Positions 1 through 5,527 of a DNA stretch of 8,074 nt are shown piece after piece. How positions within the stretch are numbered: the first letter of the stretch is position 1; every line of letters starts with the position of its first letter. The translations under genes were made by a program, and so were the position numbers. Origin of the DNA: Methanobacterium sp. (GTDB lineage Archaea; Methanobacteriota; Methanobacteria; Methanobacteriales; Methanobacteriaceae); assembly GCA_003162115.1 (NCBI GenBank), contig PMMV01000122.1:11959-20032 (forward strand), in the 5' to 3' direction. The notes below the pieces were generated by a model. The model worked only from the letters and a program-made list of their open reading frames with translations, searched no databases and was not told where the DNA came from.

Positions 1-71
1 ATCTATTGTAAAAACAGATAGATAAAAATAGGTATAGATAAATTCAGTATTATAAATCTAATTTATCATTT

Positions 72-115
72 TATATTTCATATTAAATAATTTATATTAT
101 AAAAAAATAAGGCGG
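72..115 (+). promoter_or_regulatory. Possible promoter and ribosome binding site of the Mur ligase gene
   Basis: The DNA ahead of the first gene is almost pure A and T. It holds two TATA-like stretches, around 72-80 and 91-98, either of which could serve an archaeal TBP promoter. GGCGG at 111-115 is the only Shine-Dalgarno-like element. It lies 4 bases from the GTG at 120 and 13 bases from the ATG at 129, so it does not settle which start is used. This is a weak call made on composition and position alone. Confidence 0.3.
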
Positions 116-119
116 ATAT

Positions 120-1370
120 GTGAATAGAATGAAAGTTGCGGTTCTAGGTCTGGGAATGGAAGGAAAAAATGCTGTTAAAGCTCTCCTTGATTATGGTAAT
201 CATGTTTACGCTTCTGATCTAAATATGGATATAAATATCACCGAACTTGTAACAGAAAATTTGGATCTTGAACTTGGTCACCATAACACTGTTAAAATAG
301 ATTCTGCAGACGCTGTAGTTCTAAGTCCAAGTTTATGGAATATTAATATAGCAAATGAGATAATAGCTGAAAATAAACTTCTTTCAGATATCTTAACTGC
401 TCATAAATCAGTTTTTACCATAGGTATAACTGGAACTAATGGAAAGACAACAACCTGCTACATGCTGAAGGATATACTCGAAACATCAGGTTTAAAGGTT
501 CTTTTAGGAGGAAATGCAGGGGGAGGTTTTGATGGTTATACCAAACTGGTACTTGAAGCATCAGAAAATAAATATGATGTTATGATTGTGGAAGTTTGTG
601 ATATGACCCTCGACTTTGTATCATACGTTTTTAACTTTGACATGGTCTTGGTTACCAATATTGGACGCGACCATATGGAGTATCATATTTCATTAGAAAA
701 TTACTGTAAATCTGTTTGCAGATTTTTAAAAGGAAAAAGACAAGCTATTTTAAATGAAAATGATAATTATCTCACAAAATGTGCAGATTGTGCCGATAAC
801 ACATCTTTCTTCGGTTCAGATCATCGAAAATTGAAATTGTTTGGAAAATTCAATCAAGAGAACGCTTCAGGGGCGTTCAGGGTCGCTGAAATTTTAGGGA
901 TATCATCAAAACTAACAAATGAAGTTTTGAGTAATTTTAATGGTGTAGAGGGTAGAACAAAAACCATAAATTTCGAGAACTCTAGGATCATTATTGGTAA
1001 AACAGATAATCCCGATGCAGTTGCTGCAGTATTCAATGAAGCTAAAATTGACATTATAATAATTGGAACACCGCGAAAGAGCGAAAAATACAGATACAAT
1101 ATCTTAAAAGAAGTTTCAAATGCAAAACCAGAGCTTGTAGTATTATATCCTGGTTTAGACAACACTACATATATAGCTGAAAAAATTTTAAGAGCTGAAG
1201 GTTATGAAGGAGACGTTAGTGTATTAAATGAAGTTTCAGAAGTAGTTGAACTTGCATTAAATTGTACCAAGAAGTACAAAAACATATTCATTGGAGGAAA
1301 TGGTCAAAAAAAGATTATGTACATCCAAAAGACATTAAATAGACTTTCAAATAGTATTAATAATTATTAA
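120..1370 (+). CDS. Mur ligase family protein (MurD/MurE-like), probable pseudomurein or related peptide ligase
   Basis: This is an ATP-dependent amide ligase of the Mur family, which joins an amino acid or peptide to a carboxylate through an acyl-phosphate. An N-terminal Rossmann-like segment (VAVLGLGMEGKNA, residues 6-18) and a MurD-like SPSLW (69-73) lead to the P-loop GITGTNGKTTT (102-112). TNIGRDHMEYH (179-189), K197 placed like the carbamylated lysine of MurE (15 residues before LNEND), GKFNQEN (242-248), GVEGRTK (275-281), KTDNPDA (294-300) and GGNGQKK (392-398) complete all three domains at a normal length (416 residues). The usual EVSS near residue 158 reads EVCD here. The start is GTG at 120 or ATG at 129; ATG gives MKVAVLGLG, the more typical N-terminus. 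Methanobacteriales use Mur homologues for pseudomurein. CfbE, the F430 synthase, is a more distant alternative, because this N-terminus is MurD-like. The substrate cannot be read from sequence. Confidence 0.85.
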   Translation: MNRMKVAVLGLGMEGKNAVKALLDYGNHVYASDLNMDINITELVTENLDLELGHHNTVKIDSADAVVLSPSLWNINIANEIIAENKLLSDILTAHKSVFTIGITGTNGKTTTCYMLKDILETSGLKVLLGGNAGGGFDGYTKLVLEASENKYDVMIVEVCDMTLDFVSYVFNFDMVLVTNIGRDHMEYHISLENYCKSVCRFLKGKRQAILNENDNYLTKCADCADNTSFFGSDHRKLKLFGKFNQENASGAFRVAEILGISSKLTNEVLSNFNGVEGRTKTINFENSRIIIGKTDNPDAVAAVFNEAKIDIIIIGTPRKSEKYRYNILKEVSNAKPELVVLYPGLDNTTYIAEKILRAEGYEGDVSVLNEVSEVVELALNCTKKYKNIFIGGNGQKKIMYIQKTLNRLSNSINNY

Positions 1371-1382
1371 ATAATATAATAC

Positions 1383-1389
1383 TTTTTTT
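1383..1389 (+). terminator. T-tract terminator after the Mur ligase gene
   Basis: A run of seven T lies 13 bases after the stop codon. Archaeal RNA polymerase can terminate on U-tracts without a hairpin, and no stable hairpin precedes this one. The next gene has its own TATA-like element further downstream, which fits separate transcription. Confidence 0.4.
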
Positions 1390-1433
1390 CCAGATTTCAC
1401 CCTTAAAACATAATTCCTACCAAAAATCATATA

Positions 1434-1463
1434 CTATAAATAGTTTTTAATTTAATAACTATT
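1434..1463 (+). promoter_or_regulatory. TATA box with an adjoining inverted repeat, promoter of the secreted protein gene
   Basis: CTATAAATA at 1434-1442 is a good archaeal TATA box. A start of transcription about 25 bases on would be near 1460-1467 and would leave a leader of about 80 bases. The box overlaps a perfect 7-base inverted repeat, AATAGTT (1439-1445) and AACTATT (1457-1463), separated by 11 bases. It spans the DNA between TATA box and expected start, where an archaeal repressor would block polymerase. Promoter use is inferred from position; the operator role is speculative in such AT-rich DNA. Confidence 0.45.
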
Positions 1464-1493
1464 CTAATAATAAATTATTCGGGAAGGGTTTAT

Positions 1494-1539
1494 AGGAGAG
1501 ATATGTATGATAGGAGATAGGAGGGAGTTTTTCTGGTAA
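1494..1539 (+). promoter_or_regulatory. Leader mini-ORF with stacked ribosome binding sites before the secreted protein gene
   Basis: Three purine-rich, Shine-Dalgarno-like motifs follow each other: AGGAGA (1494-1499), AGGAGA (1512-1517) and AGGAGG (1519-1524). The first is correctly spaced, 7 bases, from the ATG at 1507. That ATG opens the 10-codon frame MIGDRREFFW, which stops with TAA at 1537-1539, only 5 bases before the TTG start of the main gene. A second ATG at 1503 is in the same frame as the main gene but meets TAG at 1518-1520. The layout suggests translational coupling, in which ribosomes finish the leader and restart at the TTG. Whether the leader is translated is not known. Confidence 0.4.
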
Positions 1540-1544
1540 ATTAC

Positions 1545-2708
1545 TTGAAAAATCCCGTGATAATAATATTGATATTAGTTATTTTGTCTGTTGGAATGTT
1601 TACTTTTGCTAAAAATGTTGAAGCTTATGTCCCTCCTCAAAATCCAGCAGAAATTGCAGCTGTTAATATAGGAGATACTGTTTACAGTGGAGAAAATGTT
1701 GTAAGCAGCAGTAAAATTCGTAAAGTTCCAGTAATTTATCATCCAGAATATCTAATTGAAGATTTAAAAAGTAATCAATTTAACGATTTTTTAACAGCAA
1801 TTACAACAGGATCTGTAGAAACTCCAATAACCCAGATCACAAGCGGCAAAATATCTAGAAATGGTAACGCAGTTGGATTCAATGGTCCAGGCATGGTTAC
1901 TGTTAGTGGAGAAAAATTGGTCGTAAACCCACCAGAAACTTTTGTATGGGGTATCAAAACACCTTACACCACTGCAGTTAAAACTGCTAATGGAATAAAT
2001 ATTGTAAGTCAAAATAAAACAGTTAAAAGTGTTGCAGCTTCCGATATAAGTAATAATACAGTTCCAACAAACTACATTTCTGCAGTTGCACTTAAACAAT
2101 GGTATAACAATTCTGAAATAGGAGATTCGATTGGATTAGATTATTCTCTGACATCCTTTAACGATGAAAGAAACTCAATAACCCCCGACAAGATTAAAAC
2201 CCAATTAGACAATGATACTATTGAATATATGAAAGAATATCCATCAGGATCACCTATAATGATTTATAATGGAGCAACTAATCAGAAGGTTGTAGGGACA
2301 GGTAACAGTGAGCTTGGATATTATGCCGAGTACAACAATGCTCTACGTGCAGACAACGCAAAGACATTTGTTCAAGGATGGAACAATACAATTGTTCCAC
2401 CACACACATCTTCATCTGGAAAAGAAGATGTTACTTTTACAGGAGTATATGATCCAACGGTTGCAGGCTATCCCTCACATGGTGCTTGTCCTCCTGGAAG
2501 GGCTTTAAGAGCCGCAGTAATGGAAGCAGGCTGCCCACTTCCTTCAGGTATGAGTAGCGGATTTCTTTCTGTTACCATAAATGCTAACCCGTCTACTGGA
2601 ATAAAAGTCTATAATCCAACAAATTATCCTATTAAGATTGTTATCTGGACGGTAGGTAGTGGTACAAGTATGCAGATATTTGCACATGCTATACAATACT
2701 CACCTTAA
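1545..2708 (+). CDS. Secreted or membrane-anchored protein with a divergent VanW-like C-terminal domain
   Basis: The protein begins with a signal peptide or anchor: one lysine, a hydrophobic stretch (residues 4-21) and a possible cleavage site after VEA (25-27). The rest should lie outside the membrane. NIGDTVYSGENV (41-52) recalls the start of methanogen surface-protein domains. Five N-glycosylation sequons occur (N157, N170, N188, N223, N280). Three blocks in the C-terminal third follow the order of the VanW family: NNTIVPP (280-286) like the family's N-G-T-V-I-P-P, HGACPPGRALRAAVMEAG (312-329) like its G-G-G-I-C-Q helix, and YNPTNYPIKIVIW (356-368) like its final N-x-T-x-Y-P-I strand. C315 matches the family cysteine; C330 is extra. 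VanW proteins are linked to cell envelopes but have no settled activity. The TTG start lies 20 bases after AGGAGG; CTG at 1533 is better spaced but would be a rare start. A lineage-specific surface protein is the alternative. Confidence 0.7.
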   Translation: MKNPVIIILILVILSVGMFTFAKNVEAYVPPQNPAEIAAVNIGDTVYSGENVVSSSKIRKVPVIYHPEYLIEDLKSNQFNDFLTAITTGSVETPITQITSGKISRNGNAVGFNGPGMVTVSGEKLVVNPPETFVWGIKTPYTTAVKTANGINIVSQNKTVKSVAASDISNNTVPTNYISAVALKQWYNNSEIGDSIGLDYSLTSFNDERNSITPDKIKTQLDNDTIEYMKEYPSGSPIMIYNGATNQKVVGTGNSELGYYAEYNNALRADNAKTFVQGWNNTIVPPHTSSSGKEDVTFTGVYDPTVAGYPSHGACPPGRALRAAVMEAGCPLPSGMSSGFLSVTINANPSTGIKVYNPTNYPIKIVIWTVGSGTSMQIFAHAIQYSP

Positions 2709-2710
2709 AT

Positions 2711-2735
2711 TTCTTATTTTTTTATTTTCCTTTTT
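2711..2735 (+). terminator. T-rich terminator after the secreted protein gene
   Basis: The first 27 bases after the stop codon are almost all T, including runs of seven, four and five. This is a strong archaeal U-tract termination region. No hairpin was seen. Confidence 0.5.
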
Positions 2736-2817
2736 AAAATAACAATTCTTTTTTAAATCCAAATAATCATATCGATCTTAAACAATCATAATATAAGAAT
2801 TCAATATATCATATGGG

Positions 2818-3495
2818 ATGTTGATGGACATGGTTTCAGCAGTTATAACAGCAGCAGGAAAAAACAAAAGGATGATAGCAGACCTCAAGTTAAGGGGGAT
2901 TGAAATAAATCATAAGCTGATAATGGACCTACAAGGTAAACCTGTAATAGTACATACCATAGAAAATGTTCTTAAATCTGGGGTTAATAATTGTGTAGTC
3001 GTTTTAGGCCAGTATAGTAATGAAATTAATGCTGTTTTAAAAAATTTTCCAGATGATAAAGTAAAAATATTAAATAATCCCGATTTTAATGTTGAATTAT
3101 CTCAAACTCTACTTAATGGAGTTCAAAATCTTGAATCAGGTTTATGTCTTTGTGTAGCTGCAGACCAACCAACTATAACTAGTAAGACAATTAGGAGACT
3201 CATAGAAAAAGCATTAAAATACAAAAATCCAGAAAAAATTGTCTCAATATTGGCAAGAAAGAAAAGTGGTTATCTTGAATCTGCAGAAGGATTAGGAATG
3301 CCATTTGTATGTCATTCTAAACTTCTATTGAAGTATCTACCTGAACATGCAGATAATTTAAATCCAGTTTTAATGGAAATGATATTAGATGGTGTTATTT
3401 TTTATGGAACCCCTCCATTAAACGATCTTGAGCTAGTAAACATCAATAGATACGAAGATTACCTATACATTAAAAACAGGCTTTATATGATTTAA
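2818..3495 (+). CDS. MobA/MocA-like nucleotidyltransferase
   Basis: This is a GT-A fold nucleotidyltransferase of the MobA-like group, which moves a nucleotide from CTP or GTP to a phosphorylated acceptor such as molybdopterin. Visible are AVITAAGKNKRM (residues 8-19) in place of the family L-A-A-G-x-S-x-R-M-G, HKLIMDLQGKPVI (32-44), NPDFNVELSQTLLNG (87-101) in the place of the MocA serine-rich loop, AADQPTI (114-120) with the metal-binding aspartate D116, and LGMPFVCHSKLL (159-170). About ten extra residues (20-31) lie between RM and HKL. No molybdopterin gene lies nearby, so the acceptor is open. Starts at 2818, 2824 and 2830 are all ATG in frame; 2830 gives the shortest natural N-terminus (MVSAVITAAG). 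No clear Shine-Dalgarno sequence exists, so a leaderless message from the TATA-like AT stretch near 2790-2797 is possible. The length of 225 residues is normal. Confidence 0.8.
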   Translation: MLMDMVSAVITAAGKNKRMIADLKLRGIEINHKLIMDLQGKPVIVHTIENVLKSGVNNCVVVLGQYSNEINAVLKNFPDDKVKILNNPDFNVELSQTLLNGVQNLESGLCLCVAADQPTITSKTIRRLIEKALKYKNPEKIVSILARKKSGYLESAEGLGMPFVCHSKLLLKYLPEHADNLNPVLMEMILDGVIFYGTPPLNDLELVNINRYEDYLYIKNRLYMI

Positions 3496-3497
3496 TA

Positions 3498-3504
3498 TTT
3501 TTTT
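3498..3504 (+). terminator. T-tract after the nucleotidyltransferase gene
   Basis: Seven T in a row begin 3 bases after the stop codon. This gene and the leftward gene at 3651-3869 converge here, so termination from both sides is expected. Confidence 0.4.
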
Positions 3505-3593
3505 AATATTCTATAAATAATAATTTAATAAATTCTATTAAAATGTTAAGAAAATTATTTTAGTATCCTAAGTCTTAAGAATTTTCCCCATTC

Positions 3594-3612
3594 AAAAAAA
3601 GATTAAAAAAAA
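3594..3612 (-). terminator. Paired T-tracts ending the leftward coiled-coil gene
   Basis: Runs of seven A (3594-3600) and eight A (3605-3612) on the given strand are T-tracts for leftward transcription. They lie about 40-57 bases after the stop of the gene at 3651-3869. Two closely spaced tracts are typical of archaeal U-tract termination. Confidence 0.4.
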
Positions 3613-3650
3613 TAATGGAATACTTTATAAAAATCTTTAAGTAGTCTAAA

Positions 3651-3869
3651 TTAAAATTTTTTCTTCTCTACTTCTTCTTCTAAGAGATCCAAGCGATCTT
3701 CAAGTTCCTCAACTAATTTACCCATTTTTCCAACTAATTGAAGAGTGTCAAAGGTCCAATTCGCAACCAACTTGTTATCCATCTCTCCCTTTTCAATACA
3801 GCGTGTTATGATTTCGCCTAAACTTTTAACTTCATCTAGTACTTCAAAAACCTGTTTTTCTTCAGACAT
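3651..3869 (-). CDS. Small acidic coiled-coil protein of unknown function
   Basis: I do not recognise this 72-residue protein. It has no signal peptide or membrane segment and should be cytosolic. It is rich in charged residues. The last third (about 44-70, with GKMGKLVEELEDRLDLLEEE near 49-68) has leucines and valines at heptad spacing and should form a coiled coil, which suggests oligomerisation or binding to a partner. It ends in a basic KKKF after an acidic stretch. The start is well supported: GAGGTGA lies 6 bases ahead of the ATG and matches the archaeal anti-Shine-Dalgarno sequence perfectly. T-tracts on both sides suggest that it is transcribed alone. Its coding status rests on the ribosome binding site and on its protein-like composition. 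Confidence 0.7.
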   Translation of the reverse strand: MSEEKQVFEVLDEVKSLGEIITRCIEKGEMDNKLVANWTFDTLQLVGKMGKLVEELEDRLDLLEEEVEKKKF

Positions 3870-3941
3870 TTATATTCACCTCAAGGTTTCTTAATATTAA
3901 TTTGTTGTTTATTGAATGTTAAATTTTCGAAAGAAATATCT

Positions 3942-3969
3942 AAAAAAAAGATCTAATATTGAAAAAAAA
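3942..3969 (-). terminator. Paired T-tracts ending the DUF169 gene
   Basis: Two runs of eight A (3942-3949 and 3962-3969) are T-tracts for leftward transcription, 36-63 bases after the stop of the DUF169 gene. They separate it from the small coiled-coil gene downstream. Confidence 0.4.
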
Positions 3970-4004
3970 TTGTCAAATTAAAATAAAAGAAAGAATTTTA
4001 AATA

Positions 4005-4685
4005 TTATAAAGCTTCGAGTGCGTTTACAACACATCCAATATTTTCACCGTTCATTCCAACAATGACCTCGTCTGATTGGATATCGGCAAATTTTCTAGA
4101 ACCACTGCATCCTAATGTTATGTTAGGTCTTTTGGTTGTGTATGGCCCTGCAACAGCATCCCCACATATAGACTGGATTCCAGCAAAATCTGCCTCGAAA
4201 CGGCCGCCAAGAGTATAAACCATTGCTTGAGCTAACTGCATAGCCTGTTTAGGGTTGCAAATTATAACAACTACATCCGGATCGAATGGTGCTGTTTCAA
4301 GTGGAGCGTATGCTATTGCTTTCATTATAGGATCTATTTTGGGGATGGCATCTACTGTTCTTTTTGCCGATCCCAAACTCGAAAATCTACCTAGGGAGTA
4401 ATACATTTCACCGGATTTAACTTTTTCAGGTGGTTCCATGAGACCTATTGCTCCAGCTCCTCCTTTACATGCTTGTTGTTCAGCTGTTGCATAAAATATG
4501 TTTCCTTGAGCTGCCCTTTGGACCATTTCACAATGTCTTATATGTTCTTCTATCTTTGGGATCCCCTTAGGGATATCATCTTCATTTAAAACTAGTTTAA
4601 TAGCAACTGGAGATTTTTCTAATCCGAGCTTATCCTTTATCTTCAGTGATAACTCTTTATACCCATTTACATCACAACTATTCAT
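4005..4685 (-). CDS. DUF169 family protein
   Basis: This is a member of DUF169, a family of unknown activity common in methanogens and other anaerobes. The family pattern is clear from end to end: SPVAIKL (residues 25-31), HCEMVQRAAQGNIFYATAEQ (51-70), ACKGGAGAIGL (72-82), SGEMYYSLGRF (91-101), PDVVVIICNPKQAM (136-149), a cysteine in SICGD (172-176) and TLGCSGSRKFAD (190-201). C52, C73, C174 and C193 fall in these conserved blocks and could bind a metal or an iron-sulfur cluster; that is inference, not established. No signal peptide or membrane segment is present. The start at 4685 is preferred over an in-frame ATG at 4715 because AGAGGTGA lies 4 bases ahead of it and the longer N-terminus would read through that site. 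It follows the 102-residue gene by 49 bases and may share its transcript. Confidence 0.85.
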   Translation of the reverse strand: MNSCDVNGYKELSLKIKDKLGLEKSPVAIKLVLNEDDIPKGIPKIEEHIRHCEMVQRAAQGNIFYATAEQQACKGGAGAIGLMEPPEKVKSGEMYYSLGRFSSLGSAKRTVDAIPKIDPIMKAIAYAPLETAPFDPDVVVIICNPKQAMQLAQAMVYTLGGRFEADFAGIQSICGDAVAGPYTTKRPNITLGCSGSRKFADIQSDEVIVGMNGENIGCVVNALEAL

Positions 4686-4734
4686 TATTTCACCTCTAAA
4701 ATAAGTCAGTAGCATGACAGCAATATGACAGTGT

Positions 4735-5043
4735 TTATTTTATAAGTCCTTCATCTGCAATTATATCCTGTACTGTTAAAGTGCTAAAAATATCAGTATC
4801 AACACCTTCAACAAGTTCATTTAAAATTACATCATTATTTGCTTTGATATCAAGGATTATCTCTTCAATATCAGCGCTACCGCTAATGTTCCATCTATCA
4901 TCAGAAACAACCTCACCCATCTTTAAGGCGCTTAAAACATTAATAGTCCTATTAACTGTCTTAATCAACTTCTCAACAAGTACAGCGTTATCATTCGCTA
5001 TAATCGCCCTTATACTGTCGATATCTTGTTGGCTTAAACTCAT
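4735..5043 (-). CDS. Small, probably helical protein of unknown function
   Basis: I do not recognise this 102-residue protein. It is acidic, has no cysteine, signal peptide or membrane segment, and looks mainly helical: amphipathic stretches run about 5-45 (from SQQDIDSIRAIIAND on) and 57-85, with a short linker SDDRWNISGS (47-56) between. The start at 5043 has GGATG nine bases upstream, followed by TGAT, so it resembles the GGAGGTGAT consensus with one mismatch. The DUF169 gene begins 49 bases after its stop codon with no T-tract between, so the two are probably co-transcribed and may share a process. The opposite strand has a shorter open frame here, but this one has the ribosome binding site. 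Confidence 0.65.
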   Translation of the reverse strand: MSLSQQDIDSIRAIIANDNAVLVEKLIKTVNRTINVLSALKMGEVVSDDRWNISGSADIEEIILDIKANNDVILNELVEGVDTDIFSTLTVQDIIADEGLIK

Positions 5044-5063
5044 CTAATCACATCCCTATAATT

Positions 5064-5100
5064 TGTCAATTACTCACTTTTTACTGTCAATTTTTGACAT
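5064..5100 (-). promoter_or_regulatory. Possible operator: TGTCAA repeats and a TGTCAA/TTGACA palindrome
   Basis: Upstream of the leftward 102-residue gene, TGTCAA occurs at 5064-5069 and 5085-5090, and TTGACA at 5094-5099. The last two form a 6-base palindrome with a TTT spacer, centred about 49 bases before the start codon. Paired half-sites 21 bases apart, about two helical turns, are what a dimeric regulator would bind. Related CTGTCAT repeats lie before the DUF169 gene. No regulator is identified. Confidence 0.35.
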
Positions 5101-5440
5101 TTTTTTTCAGTCTGCATTTTTTTCTGTCTAAACATCCCATTTCGAAGACCCCTACTTTATTATCCAATTTTTAATAAATAATATCATGGGTATAATGAGA
5201 GAATTTTATTTGCATGTGGATATTGGAGAGAAATATAAATTAAAAAAGAATCAAAATTAATAGTAATTTTATTATAGAAAGTATGTCAAAAATAGTTTAC
5301 ATTATTCTGTTTAAACAATTATAATTTTTATTAGTAAATTTTGTTTTTTGGAATTATATTTTATTTAATCCATAAATTTTTTTTATCATGAAGGCAGGGT
5401 ATTATTTATAAGGTAGAAGGGAGTTATTCTTTATTTCCAT
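5101..5440. other. About 340 bases without a convincing gene
   Basis: This AT-rich stretch separates the 102-residue gene from the short membrane protein gene. A 17-codon leftward frame (5087-5140) and a 24-codon rightward frame (5186-5260) exist but have little support. ATGTCAAAAAT at 5283-5293 is an exact inverted copy of 5090-5100. No tRNA-like, hairpin-rich or repeat-array structure was seen. Promoter elements of the leftward 102-residue gene probably lie at the low-coordinate end. Confidence 0.5.
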
Positions 5441-5527
5441 TTATTTTTCTTCTAGTTGTTTTCCAGAAATATTACAATCATCCAGGATATTTTTGAGTGC
5501 TTCTTGGAGTTCTGTTTGAGATTTAAA
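5441..5527 (-). other. T TTA AAT slippery heptamer and alternative -1 frame tail
   Basis: Leftward reading of 5527-5521 gives T TTA AAT, a perfect X-XXY-YYZ heptamer in phase with codons 74 (TTA) and 75 (AAT) of the membrane protein gene. A -1 slip here continues with TCT CAA ACA and runs 26 codons to TAA at 5443-5441. The new tail (SQTELQEALKNILDD, then CNISGKQLEEK) continues the helical, charged character of the protein. The direct frame gives a less protein-like end. No downstream hairpin or pseudoknot was recognised by eye. Confidence 0.4.

Noticed and set aside
1..71. Possible end of an upstream gene at the left edge
   Set aside because: All frames are short and stop-rich, so it looks like plain AT-rich intergenic DNA.
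854..1165. Leftward open frame of 103 codons inside the Mur ligase gene
   Set aside because: It lies opposite a gene with complete Mur motifs, has no ribosome binding site and a composition expected of an antisense shadow.
1775..2099. Two leftward open frames opposite the secreted protein gene
   Set aside because: Both are antisense to a gene with a signal peptide and coherent domain order. One is loaded with cysteine, serine and tyrosine in a way typical of shadow frames.
2308..2508. Rightward 66-codon frame inside the secreted protein gene
   Set aside because: It lies in another frame of a well-supported gene, with no ribosome binding site and no recognisable pattern.
3496..3650. Possible small RNA between convergent genes
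   Set aside because: The stretch is AT-rich with T-tracts for both directions, but no promoter-like element or stable stem was found.
4781..5047. Rightward 88-codon frame opposite the 102-residue gene
   Set aside because: It is serine- and leucine-rich antisense sequence without a ribosome binding site. The leftward gene has a near-consensus one.
5186..5260. Rightward 24-codon frame starting MGIMREFYLHVD
   Set aside because: There is no Shine-Dalgarno sequence, its end is rich in lysine and asparagine codons as expected by chance in A-rich DNA, and nothing nearby supports it.
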